DNA from: Lentilactobacillus senioris DSM 24302 = JCM 17472
GTDB taxonomy: Bacteria > Bacillota > Bacilli > Lactobacillales > Lactobacillaceae
Reading direction: 5' to 3'
Length of the DNA stretch: 64,000 nt
NCBI RefSeq assembly: GCF_001436555.1
Contig: NZ_AYZR01000008.1
Location: 494,753-558,752, forward strand
In this document: piece after piece, positions 9,346-18,492 of the stretch
How the letters are laid out: the number at the start of each line of letters is the position of its first letter
Numbering within the stretch: position 1 is the stretch's first letter
The notes under the pieces: model-generated
What the model was told of the DNA's origin: nothing
What the model saw: only the letters and a program-made list of their open reading frames with translations
Databases searched by the model: none
Made by a program: the position numbers and the translations under genes

Positions 9346-11051
9346 TATTTGGCTGAGGAAATGATCTCACCTTTTTCCCTAATCGCTAAGTCAATTAATT
9401 CATTGGCATGTTCTTCAGTTAGCTTAGTAATTTCGGTCCCAGCGAACATTCTAGCAATTTCTTCAACTCGCTGAGCTTCACTTAGTTCTAATACACTAGT
9501 TTGGGTCCGTTTGTTAACAATTTGTTTGCTAATAAAGTAATGATGATCACTCATTGCGGCTACTTGAGGTAAGTGGGTAATACATAAAACTTGGGACTTA
9601 GTGGAAATGGTAAAGATTTTATTACCAATTGCCTGAGCAACTCTACCAGATACACCAGTATCTACTTCATCAAAAATAATGGAAGTAACTCCTGCTGCCT
9701 TAGCAAACATAGTTTTTAGCGCCAACATAATTCGAGAAAGTTCTCCTCCCGATGCACTTTTCACCAATGGTAAGACCGCTTCTCCCGGATTGGTTTGGAT
9801 GTAAAACTCTACTTGATCACGGCCTGTTTCAGTCAATTCATTGCTTGGGGTAATCCGCACTTCAAAAACTGCTTTTTCCATAAAGAGATCCATTAACTGA
9901 TGGTGTACGGCCTTTTCCAACGACTTAGCCGCTTTAATTCTTAAAGCAGTTAGTTTGGTAGATAATTGCTCTAGCTCCGCAGTTAGTTGTTGTCGCTGTT
10001 GCTCTAGCGCATCACCATTACCTTGATCTCCCTGCATTTTGTCTAGTTCTTTTTTAATTTTAGCTTCATACTTTAGAATTTGATCGATGTTATCACCATA
10101 TTTACGTTTTAATTGAAAAATAGTGTTTAACCGTTGTTCTACTTCTTCTAATTCTTCTTGGTCAAATTCTTGGCTACTTAACTGCTCAGAAATTTCACTA
10201 CTAGCATCTTGTAAGCCATAGTAAGCACTACTTAACGACTCGTAAATTTTTTGAAAATCAGGATCTAAATCGCTAATGTCTTGCAAGGAACTCATCGCTG
10301 TTCCAATAAAGTCTAGTGGACTGTTATCGTCATCACCATTAATATTCATAAAAGCAGAGGCTAATGAGTCATGAATCTTTTGAAAATTATTTAACCGGTC
10401 CCGAGTCGCCGTTAACTCCTCTTCTTCACCAACTACTAAGTTAGCCCTGCTGATTTCATCATATTGAAACTGTAGCATGTCCACTCTTTGGGCCCATTCT
10501 TTTTCATTTTGAGCTTTTTCCTTAATTAACCGGGTTAAGTCCCTATACTTAGCAAATTTTTCCTGGTAAGTTATCAATATTTTCTTTAGCTGGCTGCCAG
10601 CCACCTCATCTAATAAGTGAATGTGCTTATCAGGATTCATTAATTCTTGTTGATCATTTTGACCTTGAATATCAACAATGGTACTACCAATTTTTTTCAG
10701 TATTCCTAGATTAACCAAAATACCATTGACCCTGGCACTGGTTCTTCCGGACGCAAAAATTTCACGTTCAATGATGATAGTACCATCATCATATTCAATA
10801 CCATAGTCGTCTAATACTTGATAAGTGGAACTGTCCTCAGGAAAGGTAAACTGCCCTTGAATAATAGCCTTTTTAGCCCCACTTCGAACAAAGTCATGGG
10901 ACGCCCGGCTACCAGCTAACAGACTCACCGCATCAATTATGATGGACTTACCAGCCCCAGTTTCACCAGTCAAGACGGTCATCCCTTCTTGAAATTGAAT
11001 ATCTAGGTGCTCAATAATGGCAAAATCCTTAATTGCTAGTTCTAATAACAT
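9345..11051 (-). CDS. recN: DNA repair protein RecN
   Basis: SMC-like ATPase that gathers broken DNA ends in double-strand-break repair. It has 568 residues: Walker A GETGAGKSI near 30-38, a QGQNDQQ Q-loop region, long coiled coils flanking the middle, signature SGGELSRIML near 440 and Walker B IIFDEVDTGVSG near 470. It follows argR closely, the usual Firmicutes order argR-recN. I saw no LexA box directly before it; transcription probably comes from upstream in the tlyA-argR unit. Confidence 0.96.
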   Translation of the reverse strand: MLLELAIKDFAIIEHLDIQFQEGMTVLTGETGAGKSIIIDAVSLLAGSRASHDFVRSGAKKAIIQGQFTFPEDSSTYQVLDDYGIEYDDGTIIIEREIFASGRTSARVNGILVNLGILKKIGSTIVDIQGQNDQQELMNPDKHIHLLDEVAGSQLKKILITYQEKFAKYRDLTRLIKEKAQNEKEWAQRVDMLQFQYDEISRANLVVGEEEELTATRDRLNNFQKIHDSLASAFMNINGDDDNSPLDFIGTAMSSLQDISDLDPDFQKIYESLSSAYYGLQDASSEISEQLSSQEFDQEELEEVEQRLNTIFQLKRKYGDNIDQILKYEAKIKKELDKMQGDQGNGDALEQQRQQLTAELEQLSTKLTALRIKAAKSLEKAVHHQLMDLFMEKAVFEVRITPSNELTETGRDQVEFYIQTNPGEAVLPLVKSASGGELSRIMLALKTMFAKAAGVTSIIFDEVDTGVSGRVAQAIGNKIFTISTKSQVLCITHLPQVAAMSDHHYFISKQIVNKRTQTSVLELSEAQRVEEIARMFAGTEITKLTEEHANELIDLAIREKGEIISSAK

Positions 11052-11069
11052 AGGCGCTCCCTTCTTAGT

Positions 11070-11528
11070 TTAATTATACTGAATCATTTGGTTAATTTTG
11101 GTTTCTAATTGTTTACGTGGATTTTCAGCGGTACAGATAACTAAAACCGAAGAATCATCTCCTAAGGTACCAAATACCTCAGGAAAGGCCATCTGTTCTA
11201 ATAAGTTAGCCACTACTGGTCCACTACCTGGAATCACCTTAATAAAAAGAAAATTATCCTGAGTCCGCATGGAAACAAATGAATCACTAATGGTTTGTTG
11301 GAGTTTCCGAGAAGCATTTACCGTTTTTTGGGGTGGTATGCTATAACGATAGCCGCCATTTTGAGCAGGTACTTTGAGTAACTGCATTTCACTCATATCC
11401 CTAGACACGGTTGCTTGAGTAACATCTACACCTTTTTCTTTTAATAGATTCACAAAGTCTTCTTGTTTTTTGATCTCATGATCAGCCAGTAACTGCCGAA
11501 TAATATTTTGGCGTTCTTGTTTTTTCAA
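11070..11528 (-). CDS. argR: Arginine repressor ArgR/AhrC
   Basis: Hexameric arginine-responsive repressor. The N-terminal winged helix contains ATVSRDMSEMQLLKV. The C-terminal core has GSGPVVANLLEQM and the arginine-contact region TLGDDSSVLVIC. The longest frame starts at a GTG at 11537 that lies inside the ribosome site. GAGG stands 8 nt before TTG at 11528, so TTG is the likelier start (152 residues). It sits between tlyA and recN, as in bacilli. Confidence 0.92.
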   Translation of the reverse strand: MKKQERQNIIRQLLADHEIKKQEDFVNLLKEKGVDVTQATVSRDMSEMQLLKVPAQNGGYRYSIPPQKTVNASRKLQQTISDSFVSMRTQDNFLFIKVIPGSGPVVANLLEQMAFPEVFGTLGDDSSVLVICTAENPRKQLETKINQMIQYN

Positions 11529-11541
11529 CGCCCTCACCTCA

Positions 11542-12360
11542 CTATTCTTTACTTTTTAAGTCGTTATAAGCTGCATCAATTACTGCATCAATGGAAACCG
11601 TAGTTGCGATTTCTGGTTGTTGAGTTGCTTTTAAGTGAACTAAAAATTCAATATTACCACTACCGCCTTTAATTGGTGAGAAGTCTAAATTTAAAACGGA
11701 GAAACCGTTATTTACCGCAAAGGTTAGAATTTTATCAATTACAGCTTCGTGTACCGCGCGGTCCCTAACAATTCCGTGCTTACCAACATTAGCCTTACCA
11801 GCTTCAAATTGAGGCTTAATCAAAGCTACCACGCTGCCGTCTTCTTTGATAATTTTACGCAGTGGCGGCAAAATTAATTCCAATGAGATAAACGAAACAT
11901 CAATAGAGGCAAATTCAGGTTGCCCCTCGGTAAAGTCTGCTAATTCTGAATACCTAAAATTAGTATGTTCCATAACAACCACTCTAGGATCTTGACGCAG
12001 CTTCCATACTAGTTGATTACTACCCACGTCTAAGGCATAACTGAGCTTAGCCCCGTTTTGTAACATTACATCAGTAAAGCCACCGGTAGAAGAACCGATA
12101 TCTAAGACCACTTTATCAGCCACACTAATTCCAAAAACTTCTAGTGCTTTGGCTAGCTTAAAGCCACCGCGACTAACGTAAGGCATGGGTTCACCCTTGA
12201 TGTGTAATTCGGTATCTACTGGAATTTTAACTCCCGGTTTGTCTAACCGCTCTTCGTTATCACCCAAGACTTCTCCAGCCATAACGGCGCGTTTAGCTTT
12301 TTCTCTGGTATCGAATAACCCCTGTTCTACTAGTAAAACGTCTACTCTTTGTTTTTCCAT
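11542..12360 (-). CDS. tlyA: TlyA-family rRNA 2'-O-methyltransferase
   Basis: An S4 RNA-binding domain (QRVDVLLVEQGLFDTREKAK) is fused to an FtsJ-like methyltransferase with SAM motif VLDIGSSTGGFTDVML near 85-100. A K-D-K-E type tetrad is plausible, with K in ALIKPQFE. At 272 residues it matches YqxC/TlyA proteins that 2'-O-methylate rRNA cytidines; hemolysin names for the family are historical. It lies between ispA and argR in a tight operon. Confidence 0.92.
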   Translation of the reverse strand: MEKQRVDVLLVEQGLFDTREKAKRAVMAGEVLGDNEERLDKPGVKIPVDTELHIKGEPMPYVSRGGFKLAKALEVFGISVADKVVLDIGSSTGGFTDVMLQNGAKLSYALDVGSNQLVWKLRQDPRVVVMEHTNFRYSELADFTEGQPEFASIDVSFISLELILPPLRKIIKEDGSVVALIKPQFEAGKANVGKHGIVRDRAVHEAVIDKILTFAVNNGFSVLNLDFSPIKGGSGNIEFLVHLKATQQPEIATTVSIDAVIDAAYNDLKSKE

Positions 12361-12363
12361 TAA

Positions 12364-13248
12364 TTACTTTTCCTCATCTAACTTAAAATACGAAAAAAAT
12401 GATGCTAATAATGATGTATCCATTCCCGTTTGTTGTTCAGCTAGCATTAAAGCCTGCTTCCCCTCAGCAATTGTAACTGCTAATTTTTGGTAGGCTCCAT
12501 CCAATCCTAGCAAATTAGGATAGGTATTTTTGTTGCCATCCTGCGCTACTGGTTTGCCTAGTTCAGCTTCATTACTGGTAATATCTAAGATATCATCATA
12601 AATTTGAAAAGCGAGTCCGAAACTATCAGCAAATCGCAACCACTGGGTCCGATCATTAATCTCGGCCATGATTAACCCGCTTAATACAGCATAGTGAATC
12701 AAATCACCAGTTTTTCGTTTATGCAACTGCATCAGTTGGTCAAGAGTCAGTTGATTAGCTTCGTTTGCAACATCGTCAACTTGACCAGCTACCATCCCGT
12801 TAGGACCAGCTGCCTGAGCCATTCCCATTACTAACTGTGCCTGTTGATTGGCAGGTAATTGATTAGTCGCTAACCATTCAAATGCCAAGGTCAACAGTGC
12901 GTCTCCAGCCAAAATAGCAATATCTTCTCCAAATTGAACATGATTAGTGGGTTTGCCCCGTCGCAAATCATCATTGTCCATTGCCGGCAGATCATCATGG
13001 ATTAAAGAATAAGTATGTACTAATTCTAATGCTGTCGCTGCTTTCATTTGATCTTCAGTTATCGTAACACCAAAAGTGGTCAAAGTGGCTAAAGTTAATA
13101 ATGGCCGTAGTCGTTTACCACCAGCAACTACAGAATAAGCCATTGCTTTCCTTAACAAAGGCTGTTGAACCTGCTGGTTTAACTGACTAGTTAAATATTC
13201 ATTGATTTTTGCCACCCATTGGTTTTCAAATTCATTCAACCTATTCAT
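12364..13248 (-). CDS. ispA: Farnesyl/geranylgeranyl diphosphate synthase
   Basis: Short-chain trans-prenyl diphosphate synthase that supplies FPP for undecaprenyl phosphate and quinones. It has both aspartate-rich motifs: DDLPAMD (first) and DDILD in FQIYDDILDIT (second). The GGKRLRPLL substrate motif precedes the first. The frame extends 16 codons further upstream, but the ATG at 13248 overlaps the xseB stop by 8 nt and fits homologues (294 residues). Confidence 0.93.
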   Translation of the reverse strand: MNRLNEFENQWVAKINEYLTSQLNQQVQQPLLRKAMAYSVVAGGKRLRPLLTLATLTTFGVTITEDQMKAATALELVHTYSLIHDDLPAMDNDDLRRGKPTNHVQFGEDIAILAGDALLTLAFEWLATNQLPANQQAQLVMGMAQAAGPNGMVAGQVDDVANEANQLTLDQLMQLHKRKTGDLIHYAVLSGLIMAEINDRTQWLRFADSFGLAFQIYDDILDITSNEAELGKPVAQDGNKNTYPNLLGLDGAYQKLAVTIAEGKQALMLAEQQTGMDTSLLASFFSYFKLDEEK

Positions 13249-13486
13249 TGCCGTTATCACTTTCGTTAGGGGCTTCAAAATTCGTTTCGTTACCATTTTG
13301 ATCGATCATTTTAGTCATAGTTTCTTCAGCCTGACTTAGAGTTTGTTGTAGCTCATTAGTTAGGGTAATTCCTTTTTTAAACTGATCCATTGCAGCCTCC
13401 AAAGGAGTATTACCTTGCTCTAATTGTCTGACAATTTCTTCTAACTGTTGCATTTTTGCTTCGAAAGTTAATTCACTATCTGCCAT
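13241..13486 (-). CDS. xseB: Exodeoxyribonuclease VII small subunit
   Basis: Helical partner of XseA. It has 81 residues with the family pattern FEAKMQQLEEIVRQLEQGNTPLEAA. The ATG at 13498 is itself part of the ribosome site (ATGGAGGAA), so the ATG at 13486 is the real start. It overlaps both xseA and ispA, which suggests coupled translation. Confidence 0.93.
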   Translation of the reverse strand: MADSELTFEAKMQQLEEIVRQLEQGNTPLEAAMDQFKKGITLTNELQQTLSQAEETMTKMIDQNGNETNFEAPNESDNGNE

Positions 13487-14834
13487 CGTTTCCTCCATCT
13501 GATTGTTGTACCTCTATCGTTTTAGCAATAACTTGACCATCATGAAATTTAATGGTTAATTCTTCATCTTTGGTAATCTGCTTAGTACTATTAATGATTT
13601 TACCTTGGTTATTAGTGGCCACCGTAAATCCGCGACTCATTATTTTTAACGGACTAAGGTGATCTAAAGACTCAGCCAACAACTGTAATTGTTGTTGCTG
13701 TTGATTAAGATCATTGCGGATATTTTGTTGTAACTGTAACGCTAAAATATTTAAATGCTGTTGAGCTGCTTTGATTTGGTTGATCGGTGTTGTTAATTTC
13801 AAATCAGTAGTATTTGAGGCTAACCGCTGCTGTTGATTTTGAATGCTTTGTTTGGTTGCACTCGTTAACCGTTGGAACAACAAATCGATTTGTTGACTAT
13901 AGTTCTCATAAATCCGTTGCGGGTTTCTCATCACCGGTGACTCTAGTAGTCGCGTCAGTTTAAGTTGCTGCTGTTTTAAAATACCTGAAATTCCATTTAC
14001 TAATCGAACTTCATCAGTTGAAAGGGTTGCTTTTACCTGATCTAATCTAGGCACAGCCAATTCAGCGGCAGCCGTTGGCGTAGCTGCTCGTCTATCAGCC
14101 ACTAAATCAGCAATCGTGGTATCAGTTTCGTGACCCACCGACGATATTACCGGGATAGAACTATCAAAAATAGCCCTAGCAACTACTTCTTCGTTAAATG
14201 GCCATAGATCTTCAATAGAACCCCCACCACGACCAATAATTAAAGTATCAAAGCCACCCAGTTCGTTAACCTGATTAATTCGATTAGCGATATCGACAGC
14301 AGCTTGATTTCCCTGAACTAATGCTGGAAATAACACAATTTGTGCAATTGGAAATCGCCGTTTTACGGTAGTAATGATATCACGAATCACTGCTCCACTA
14401 GGAGAAGTAACCACAGCAATCTTTTTAGGAAATACTGGTAATTCCTTTTTAGGAGCGTTAAATAAACCTTCCTGATCTAACTTGCGCTTTAATTGTTCTA
14501 GAGCTTGATAAAGTTGTCCCACTCCATCAGGTTCCATTCGTTCTACATAAATTTGATAACTACCAGACGGTTCGTAGAGGGAAATATGCCCCATTACTAG
14601 AACTTTCATTCCTTCTTCCGGCCGAAATTTAACTTTGTTAAACGCTGATTTAAACATGATAGCGTTAATTTTAGCATGGTCATCCTTTAAGCTAAAATAT
14701 TGATGGGCATTAAGGCGTAGCCTAAAATTAGAAATTTCACCGGTTAGATACACCTTACCTAAGTACGGATCATAATCAAACTTGCGCTTTAAATACTGAG
14801 TTAACGCCGTTACAGATAAGTATTCACTTGCCAT
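13476..14834 (-). CDS. xseA: Exodeoxyribonuclease VII large subunit
   Basis: Catalytic subunit of the single-strand exonuclease. It starts with an OB-fold domain (LTGEISNFRLR). The nuclease region holds VVTSPSGAVIRDI, IIGRGGGSIEDLWPFN and SVGHETDTTIADLVADRRAATPT. A long glutamine-rich coiled coil spans about 270-400. At 452 residues it is full length. It overlaps folD by 11 nt and xseB by 11 nt. Confidence 0.96.
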   Translation of the reverse strand: MASEYLSVTALTQYLKRKFDYDPYLGKVYLTGEISNFRLRLNAHQYFSLKDDHAKINAIMFKSAFNKVKFRPEEGMKVLVMGHISLYEPSGSYQIYVERMEPDGVGQLYQALEQLKRKLDQEGLFNAPKKELPVFPKKIAVVTSPSGAVIRDIITTVKRRFPIAQIVLFPALVQGNQAAVDIANRINQVNELGGFDTLIIGRGGGSIEDLWPFNEEVVARAIFDSSIPVISSVGHETDTTIADLVADRRAATPTAAAELAVPRLDQVKATLSTDEVRLVNGISGILKQQQLKLTRLLESPVMRNPQRIYENYSQQIDLLFQRLTSATKQSIQNQQQRLASNTTDLKLTTPINQIKAAQQHLNILALQLQQNIRNDLNQQQQQLQLLAESLDHLSPLKIMSRGFTVATNNQGKIINSTKQITKDEELTIKFHDGQVIAKTIEVQQSDGGNDGR

Positions 14835-15687
14835 TTGCTAACCCCCATTCCGTTAAATCTACCGTCTGTTGCATCAAAGTAGCAATTGTCATCGGCCCCA
14901 CTCCGCCAGGAACCGGGGTAATGGCAGCAACTTTATCCTTCACTGCATTAAAGTCAACATCGCCAACTAAATGACCAGTTTCATCCAAATTTTGACCAAC
15001 ATCCACAATTACAGCACCGGGTTTTACTGCCTCAGCACCTAATAATCGTAAAACACCCGTAGCTGAAATGATAAGATCTGCATCTCGAGTATACTCGGCA
15101 ATTTCAGTCGTATAACGATGCAAAATGCTAACAGAGGCTCCTGCGTTTACTAACAGAGCTGCCATTGGTTTTCCTACAATTGCACTTCTACCAATAACCA
15201 CTGCTTTTTTGCCACGCAAGAAGATATCATACTTCTCTAACAGGGTCATAATCCCCTTAGGTGTACAGGCTACCGGGTAATTACCGGTTAAGTTCAAATA
15301 AAGTTGACCAACATTCACTGCGGTAAAGCCATCCACATCCTTGGTTGAAGAGATAGATTGCATAATGCGTTGCTCATTAATATGTTTAGGTAGTGGATCC
15401 TGTACTAAAATTGCCTGTATAGTCGTATCTTGATTCAATTCGGTAATCAAAGCTAACAATTGAGCTTCAGTAATCGATGCTGGGACTTCCTTAATAACGG
15501 AATTCATACCTAGCTTTAAAGCTAGCTTGTGTTTGTTTCTGACGTACCGTTGACTCGCCTGATCTTCTCCCACAATCACTACTGCTAAGCCCGGAACGAT
15601 ACCGCATTGCTTAAGTTTTAAGATTCGCTTGCGAGTAGTTTCATTTAGTTCACTCGCCGTTTTTTTGCCATCCAATAAAATTGCCAA
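14824..15687 (-). CDS. folD: Bifunctional methylene-THF dehydrogenase / cyclohydrolase
   Basis: Interconverts 5,10-methylene-THF and 10-formyl-THF with NADP, feeding purine synthesis and fmt. Signatures are YVRNKHKLALKLG with the catalytic lysine, QDPLPKHINE, and the cofactor motif GRSAIVGKPMAALL. The C-terminal PVPGGVGPMTIA is intact. At 287 residues it has normal length. Confidence 0.96.
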   Translation of the reverse strand: MAILLDGKKTASELNETTRKRILKLKQCGIVPGLAVVIVGEDQASQRYVRNKHKLALKLGMNSVIKEVPASITEAQLLALITELNQDTTIQAILVQDPLPKHINEQRIMQSISSTKDVDGFTAVNVGQLYLNLTGNYPVACTPKGIMTLLEKYDIFLRGKKAVVIGRSAIVGKPMAALLVNAGASVSILHRYTTEIAEYTRDADLIISATGVLRLLGAEAVKPGAVIVDVGQNLDETGHLVGDVDFNAVKDKVAAITPVPGGVGPMTIATLMQQTVDLTEWGLANGK

Positions 15688-15744
15688 ATTTTCACCTCAT
15701 TTATCTCTTCTATTTTAGCGTAATTTAGCTCAACTTGGGGATAC

Positions 15745-15778
15745 AAAAAAATAGATTTACAAAAAATTGCAAATCTAC
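15745..15778 (-). terminator. Terminator after nusB
   Basis: A stem based on TAGATTT (15752-15758 with its complement near 15772-15778) precedes a seven-U run on the minus strand (15745-15751). It overlaps the nusB stop and separates nusB from folD. Confidence 0.75.
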
Positions 15779-16188
15779 TTTTCAATATTCTCAAGTTCAT
15801 GTGATAAAACGCCGTTCACAAATTTTCGAGAACGATCATCACTAAATTTCTTAGTTAGCTCTATGGCTTCATTGACCGATACCTTAGCAGGGGTATCTGG
15901 GACAAAATGAATTTCATAAAGCGCTAATTCCAAAATAATTAAGTCAGTCTTAGCTAAACGGCCTAGTGACCAGCCCGCTTTTAAATGTTTAGAGATAATT
16001 GCATCAATGTCTGCTTTATGATCGCTAACCCCTTGTACCAAGGTAGCTAAGTAGTCAGGAAATTCATCGCCGTATCGACCATCCGTCAATACTTGATAAA
16101 ATTCTTCGCGATCAGTATCCGGATTAGTGGCAGAAGCAAAAAGAGTTTGGAACGCAATTTCTCGAATTTGGTGTCTGTTAATATCCAC
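15775..16188 (-). CDS. nusB: Transcription antitermination factor NusB
   Basis: All-helical RNA-binding protein of the rRNA antitermination complex. It has 137 residues with RHQIREIAFQTLFA at the N-terminus and the conserved DLIILELALYEI and VSVNEAIELTKKFSDDRSRKFVNGVL segments. It follows the Asp23 gene by 2 nt in the efp-asp23-nusB order typical of Lactobacillales. Confidence 0.96.
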   Translation of the reverse strand: MDINRHQIREIAFQTLFASATNPDTDREEFYQVLTDGRYGDEFPDYLATLVQGVSDHKADIDAIISKHLKAGWSLGRLAKTDLIILELALYEIHFVPDTPAKVSVNEAIELTKKFSDDRSRKFVNGVLSHELENIEK

Positions 16189-16190
16189 TA

Positions 16191-16628
16191 CTATTCCTCA
16201 TTTTCTGAATTGGCAAACGGATCATTAGGGTCAACTGTGTTGGCCGTTTCCTTTTCAGGAACCACTCCAGCAACATGAACGTTAACCTGTTGGGCTTTCA
16301 AATTAGTCATAAACAATAATTGTTCTTTAACCTGATCTTGAATTTCTAAGGCAACTTTAGGAACAGAAACGCCGTAATTCAGAAAAACCGAAATATCAAC
16401 CGTTAATTGATCTCCGTCGTAGCTGATTTTCACGCCCCGACTGTGTTCCTTACGCCGTCCAAATAACTCGTTAACGCTTTTAGATAGTGAATTACTTTGC
16501 ATACGATTAACGCCGTCAACTTCAACAGCCGCAATTCCTGCAATAATTTCCAAAACTTCGGGAGTTATTTGAATTTCGCCCAAATTGGGATTATCAGATT
16601 GCAAAATGATATTAGTGTCTTCAGCCAT
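16191..16628 (-). CDS. Asp23/Gls24 family protein (YqhY type)
   Basis: A 145-residue Asp23-domain protein with the core GEIQITPEVLEIIAGIAAVEVDGV. Members are envelope-stress or lipid-metabolism-linked proteins of uncertain molecular role. Its place between efp and nusB matches yqhY of Bacillus. An acidic tail ends the protein. Confidence 0.9.
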   Translation of the reverse strand: MAEDTNIILQSDNPNLGEIQITPEVLEIIAGIAAVEVDGVNRMQSNSLSKSVNELFGRRKEHSRGVKISYDGDQLTVDISVFLNYGVSVPKVALEIQDQVKEQLLFMTNLKAQQVNVHVAGVVPEKETANTVDPNDPFANSENEE

Positions 16629-16657
16629 AGTTAAGCCTCCGTTATAGCAAATTTAGC

Positions 16658-17218
16658 CTAAGCTCGTGAAATATAAGTACCATCAGTAGTATTAACTACC
16701 AACTTATCGCCTTGGTTGACAAAGAATGGAACTTGAAGAGTCAAGCCAGTAGTCATAGTAGCTGGTTTAGAACCACCAGAAGCAGTATCACCCTTAATTC
16801 CTGGTTCAGTTTCTGCTACTTCTAAGGTAACAGTGTTAGGTAATTCTACCCCTAAGGTTTCTGAACCAAATTGGATAACACTAACTTCCATATTTTCTTG
16901 TAAGTAGTTTAATTCATCTTTGATTTGATCGCCAGGAATAGAAATTTGATCATAAGTATCCATATCCATAAATACGTGATCAGTACCATCAGCGTAAAGG
17001 TATTGCATCTTACGAGTGTCGATTTGAGCTTGTTCCATCTTAGCTCCGGCACGGAAAGTCTTTTCTTGAACGGCACCAGTTCGTAAGTTCTTTAGTTTTG
17101 AACGAACAAAAGCGCCCCCTTTACCAGGCTTAACGTGTTGAAAACTAACGATCCGCCAGATAGCACCATCTACTTCAATGGTTAAACCATTTTTAAAATC
17201 AGCAGTTGAAATTGCCAT
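16658..17218 (-). CDS. efp: Elongation factor P
   Basis: Rescues ribosomes stalled at proline stretches. It has 186 residues: KOW-like domain I with the loop [16 protein letters not shown], whose K is the usual modification site, then two OB domains. The frame reaches 17236, but GAGGAGG lies before the ATG at 17218 and homologues start MAISTADF. Confidence 0.96.
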   Translation of the reverse strand: MAISTADFKNGLTIEVDGAIWRIVSFQHVKPGKGGAFVRSKLKNLRTGAVQEKTFRAGAKMEQAQIDTRKMQYLYADGTDHVFMDMDTYDQISIPGDQIKDELNYLQENMEVSVIQFGSETLGVELPNTVTLEVAETEPGIKGDTASGGSKPATMTTGLTLQVPFFVNQGDKLVVNTTDGTYISRA

Positions 17219-17293
17219 GATTATTTTCCTCCTCAAATTAACAGTACATGACTGTATTATATAATATTTATTCGTTAAAATAGTAATTTTTGC

Positions 17294-17325
17294 TAAAAAA
17301 AGGGCCTGAAATAGGCCCTTTTTTG
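17294..17325. terminator. Terminator after rpmA
   Basis: AGGGCCT and AGGCCCT around a short loop, with U-runs on both sides. It ends rpmA transcripts on the minus strand and lies before efp. Confidence 0.85.
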
Positions 17326-17331
17326 ATTGAA

Positions 17332-17628
17332 TTACTTAGCTGCAGCTTCAGCGACTGGGTATACAGACACTTGACGCTTGTCACGGCCCATTCGTTCAAA
17401 ACGAACAACACCATCAACAAGAGCAAATAAAGTATCATCGCCACCACGACTAACGTTCTTACCTGGGTAAATGTGAGTTCCCCGTTGACGGTAAAGGATT
17501 GAACCACTGGTTACAGTTGAACCATCAGCTGCCTTAGCGCCTAAACGACGACCAGCTGAGTTACGACCGTTGGCAGTAGAACCGCCCCCTTTATGGTGAG
17601 AGAAGAATTGCAAATTCATTTCAAGCAT
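17332..17628 (-). CDS. rpmA: 50S ribosomal protein L27 with cleavable N-terminus
   Basis: L27 lies near the peptidyl-transferase centre. The 98-residue product begins [17 protein letters not shown]. The mature Firmicutes protein starts after the F-F/S junction, and the extra nine residues must be removed by Prp, whose gene is immediately upstream. The rest (AHxKG-type basic loop, [20 protein letters not shown]) is standard. Confidence 0.96.
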   Translation of the reverse strand: MLEMNLQFFSHHKGGGSTANGRNSAGRRLGAKAADGSTVTSGSILYRQRGTHIYPGKNVSRGGDDTLFALVDGVVRFERMGRDKRQVSVYPVAEAAAK

Positions 17629-17652
17629 AGTATTACACCTCCAAAATAACTT

Positions 17653-17988
17653 TTAATTGATAACAGCTGTCTGGATGTACTGACCATATCGAGCAGTGAC
17701 GTCTAACAGCCCTTTTTCGAACGTTTGTAGAATGGCCTGAGCCTGCAAACGTTGCTTTTCATCCGAAAGACTAGGAATGACAACGTGCATAAAGCCCCCA
17801 TTTTCGTCATCCATGTCAACATCAACAGTTACGTTAGCAACTGACGTTAACCCGTTAACAGTCGAAATTGTTAATACTGAAGCGGCAGCACAGACAATGT
17901 CCGAGCCATACTCAGCAAAATCTGCATGACCTGTCATTTCAAAATCAACAATTTGACCTTTTTCATGGGTAATTTTAGCCTTAATCAT
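17653..17988 (-). CDS. prp: Ribosomal-processing cysteine protease Prp
   Basis: Cleaves the N-terminal extension of L27 in Firmicutes. It has 111 residues with the catalytic His in MTGHADFAEYG (H22) and catalytic Cys in SDIVCAAAS (C34). It is encoded between rplU and rpmA, its conserved place. Confidence 0.95.
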   Translation of the reverse strand: MIKAKITHEKGQIVDFEMTGHADFAEYGSDIVCAAASVLTISTVNGLTSVANVTVDVDMDDENGGFMHVVIPSLSDEKQRLQAQAILQTFEKGLLDVTARYGQYIQTAVIN

Positions 17989-18003
17989 TCCACCACTTCC
18001 AAA

Positions 18004-18312
18004 CTAAGCGTTGATAGAGTCGATAACCACTTTAGTATATGGTTGACGATGACCCTTCTTAGAACGAGAACCCTTCTTAGGCTTGTAACGGAAGATAGTA
18101 ACCTTCTTTTCACGGCCTTGCTTTTCAACAGTTCCGTTTACAGAAGCACCATCAACTAACGGAGTTCCGATCTTGGCGTTGTCGCCACCGACCATAACAA
18201 CTTGATCAAAAGTTACTTTGTCGCCTTCGTTTGCGTTCAACTTTTCAACGTAAATTGCGTCGCCTTCTGAAACTTTATATTGTTTACCACCAGTAATGAT
18301 AATTGCGTACAC
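18004..18312 (-). CDS. rplU: 50S ribosomal protein L21
   Basis: 102 residues with [17 protein letters not shown] at the start and [17 protein letters not shown] near the end. The longest frame opens at a GTG (18321) that lies inside the ribosome site AAGGAGGTG; the second GTG at 18312 is 8 nt downstream of GGAGG and gives the usual N-terminus. It heads rplU-prp-rpmA and has its own promoter and structured leader. Confidence 0.95.
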   Translation of the reverse strand: MYAIIITGGKQYKVSEGDAIYVEKLNANEGDKVTFDQVVMVGGDNAKIGTPLVDGASVNGTVEKQGREKKVTIFRYKPKKGSRSKKGHRQPYTKVVIDSINA

Positions 18313-18417
18313 GATGTGCACCTCCTTGTTTTGCTTAGACTCGCCGAAATAAAGCGGCCAAATGGCACTTACAGCTCAAATCGTGCGGTTGTAGCTGTGG
18401 AAGCCACAATTACAACA
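18313..18417 (-). ncRNA. L21 (rplU) leader
   Basis: About 105 nt of untranslated RNA between the predicted transcript start and the GTG of rplU. It contains a strong hairpin (TTGTAATTGTGG pairing with CCACAGCTACAA) and a GGCCGC segment near the start codon. Bacillus and relatives carry an L21 leader element at this place. I infer the same autoregulatory role from position and folding, not from an alignment. Confidence 0.65.
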
Positions 18418-18423
18418 GTCCTG

Positions 18424-18452
18424 ATTATATCTAAGAATAGCAAACTCGTCAA
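18424..18452 (-). promoter_or_regulatory. rplU promoter
   Basis: TTGACG (18447-18452) and TATAAT (18424-18429) with a 17-bp spacer on the minus strand, about 110 nt before the rplU start. A near-consensus sigma-A promoter. Confidence 0.85.
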
Positions 18453-18464
18453 TACCTCGATACT

Positions 18465-18487
18465 AAAAAAACGACCAATAACGGTCG
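18465..18487 (-). terminator. Terminator of the small membrane-peptide gene
   Basis: Short stem CGACC/GGTCG around a six-base loop (18472-18487), followed on the minus strand by seven U (18465-18471). It separates the small gene from the rplU promoter. Confidence 0.75.
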
Positions 18488-18492
18488 CCTTC

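Noticed and set aside
17268-17507. 79-residue minus-strand open frame overlapping rpmA
   Set aside because: Different frame inside rpmA and its terminator; no independent start site.
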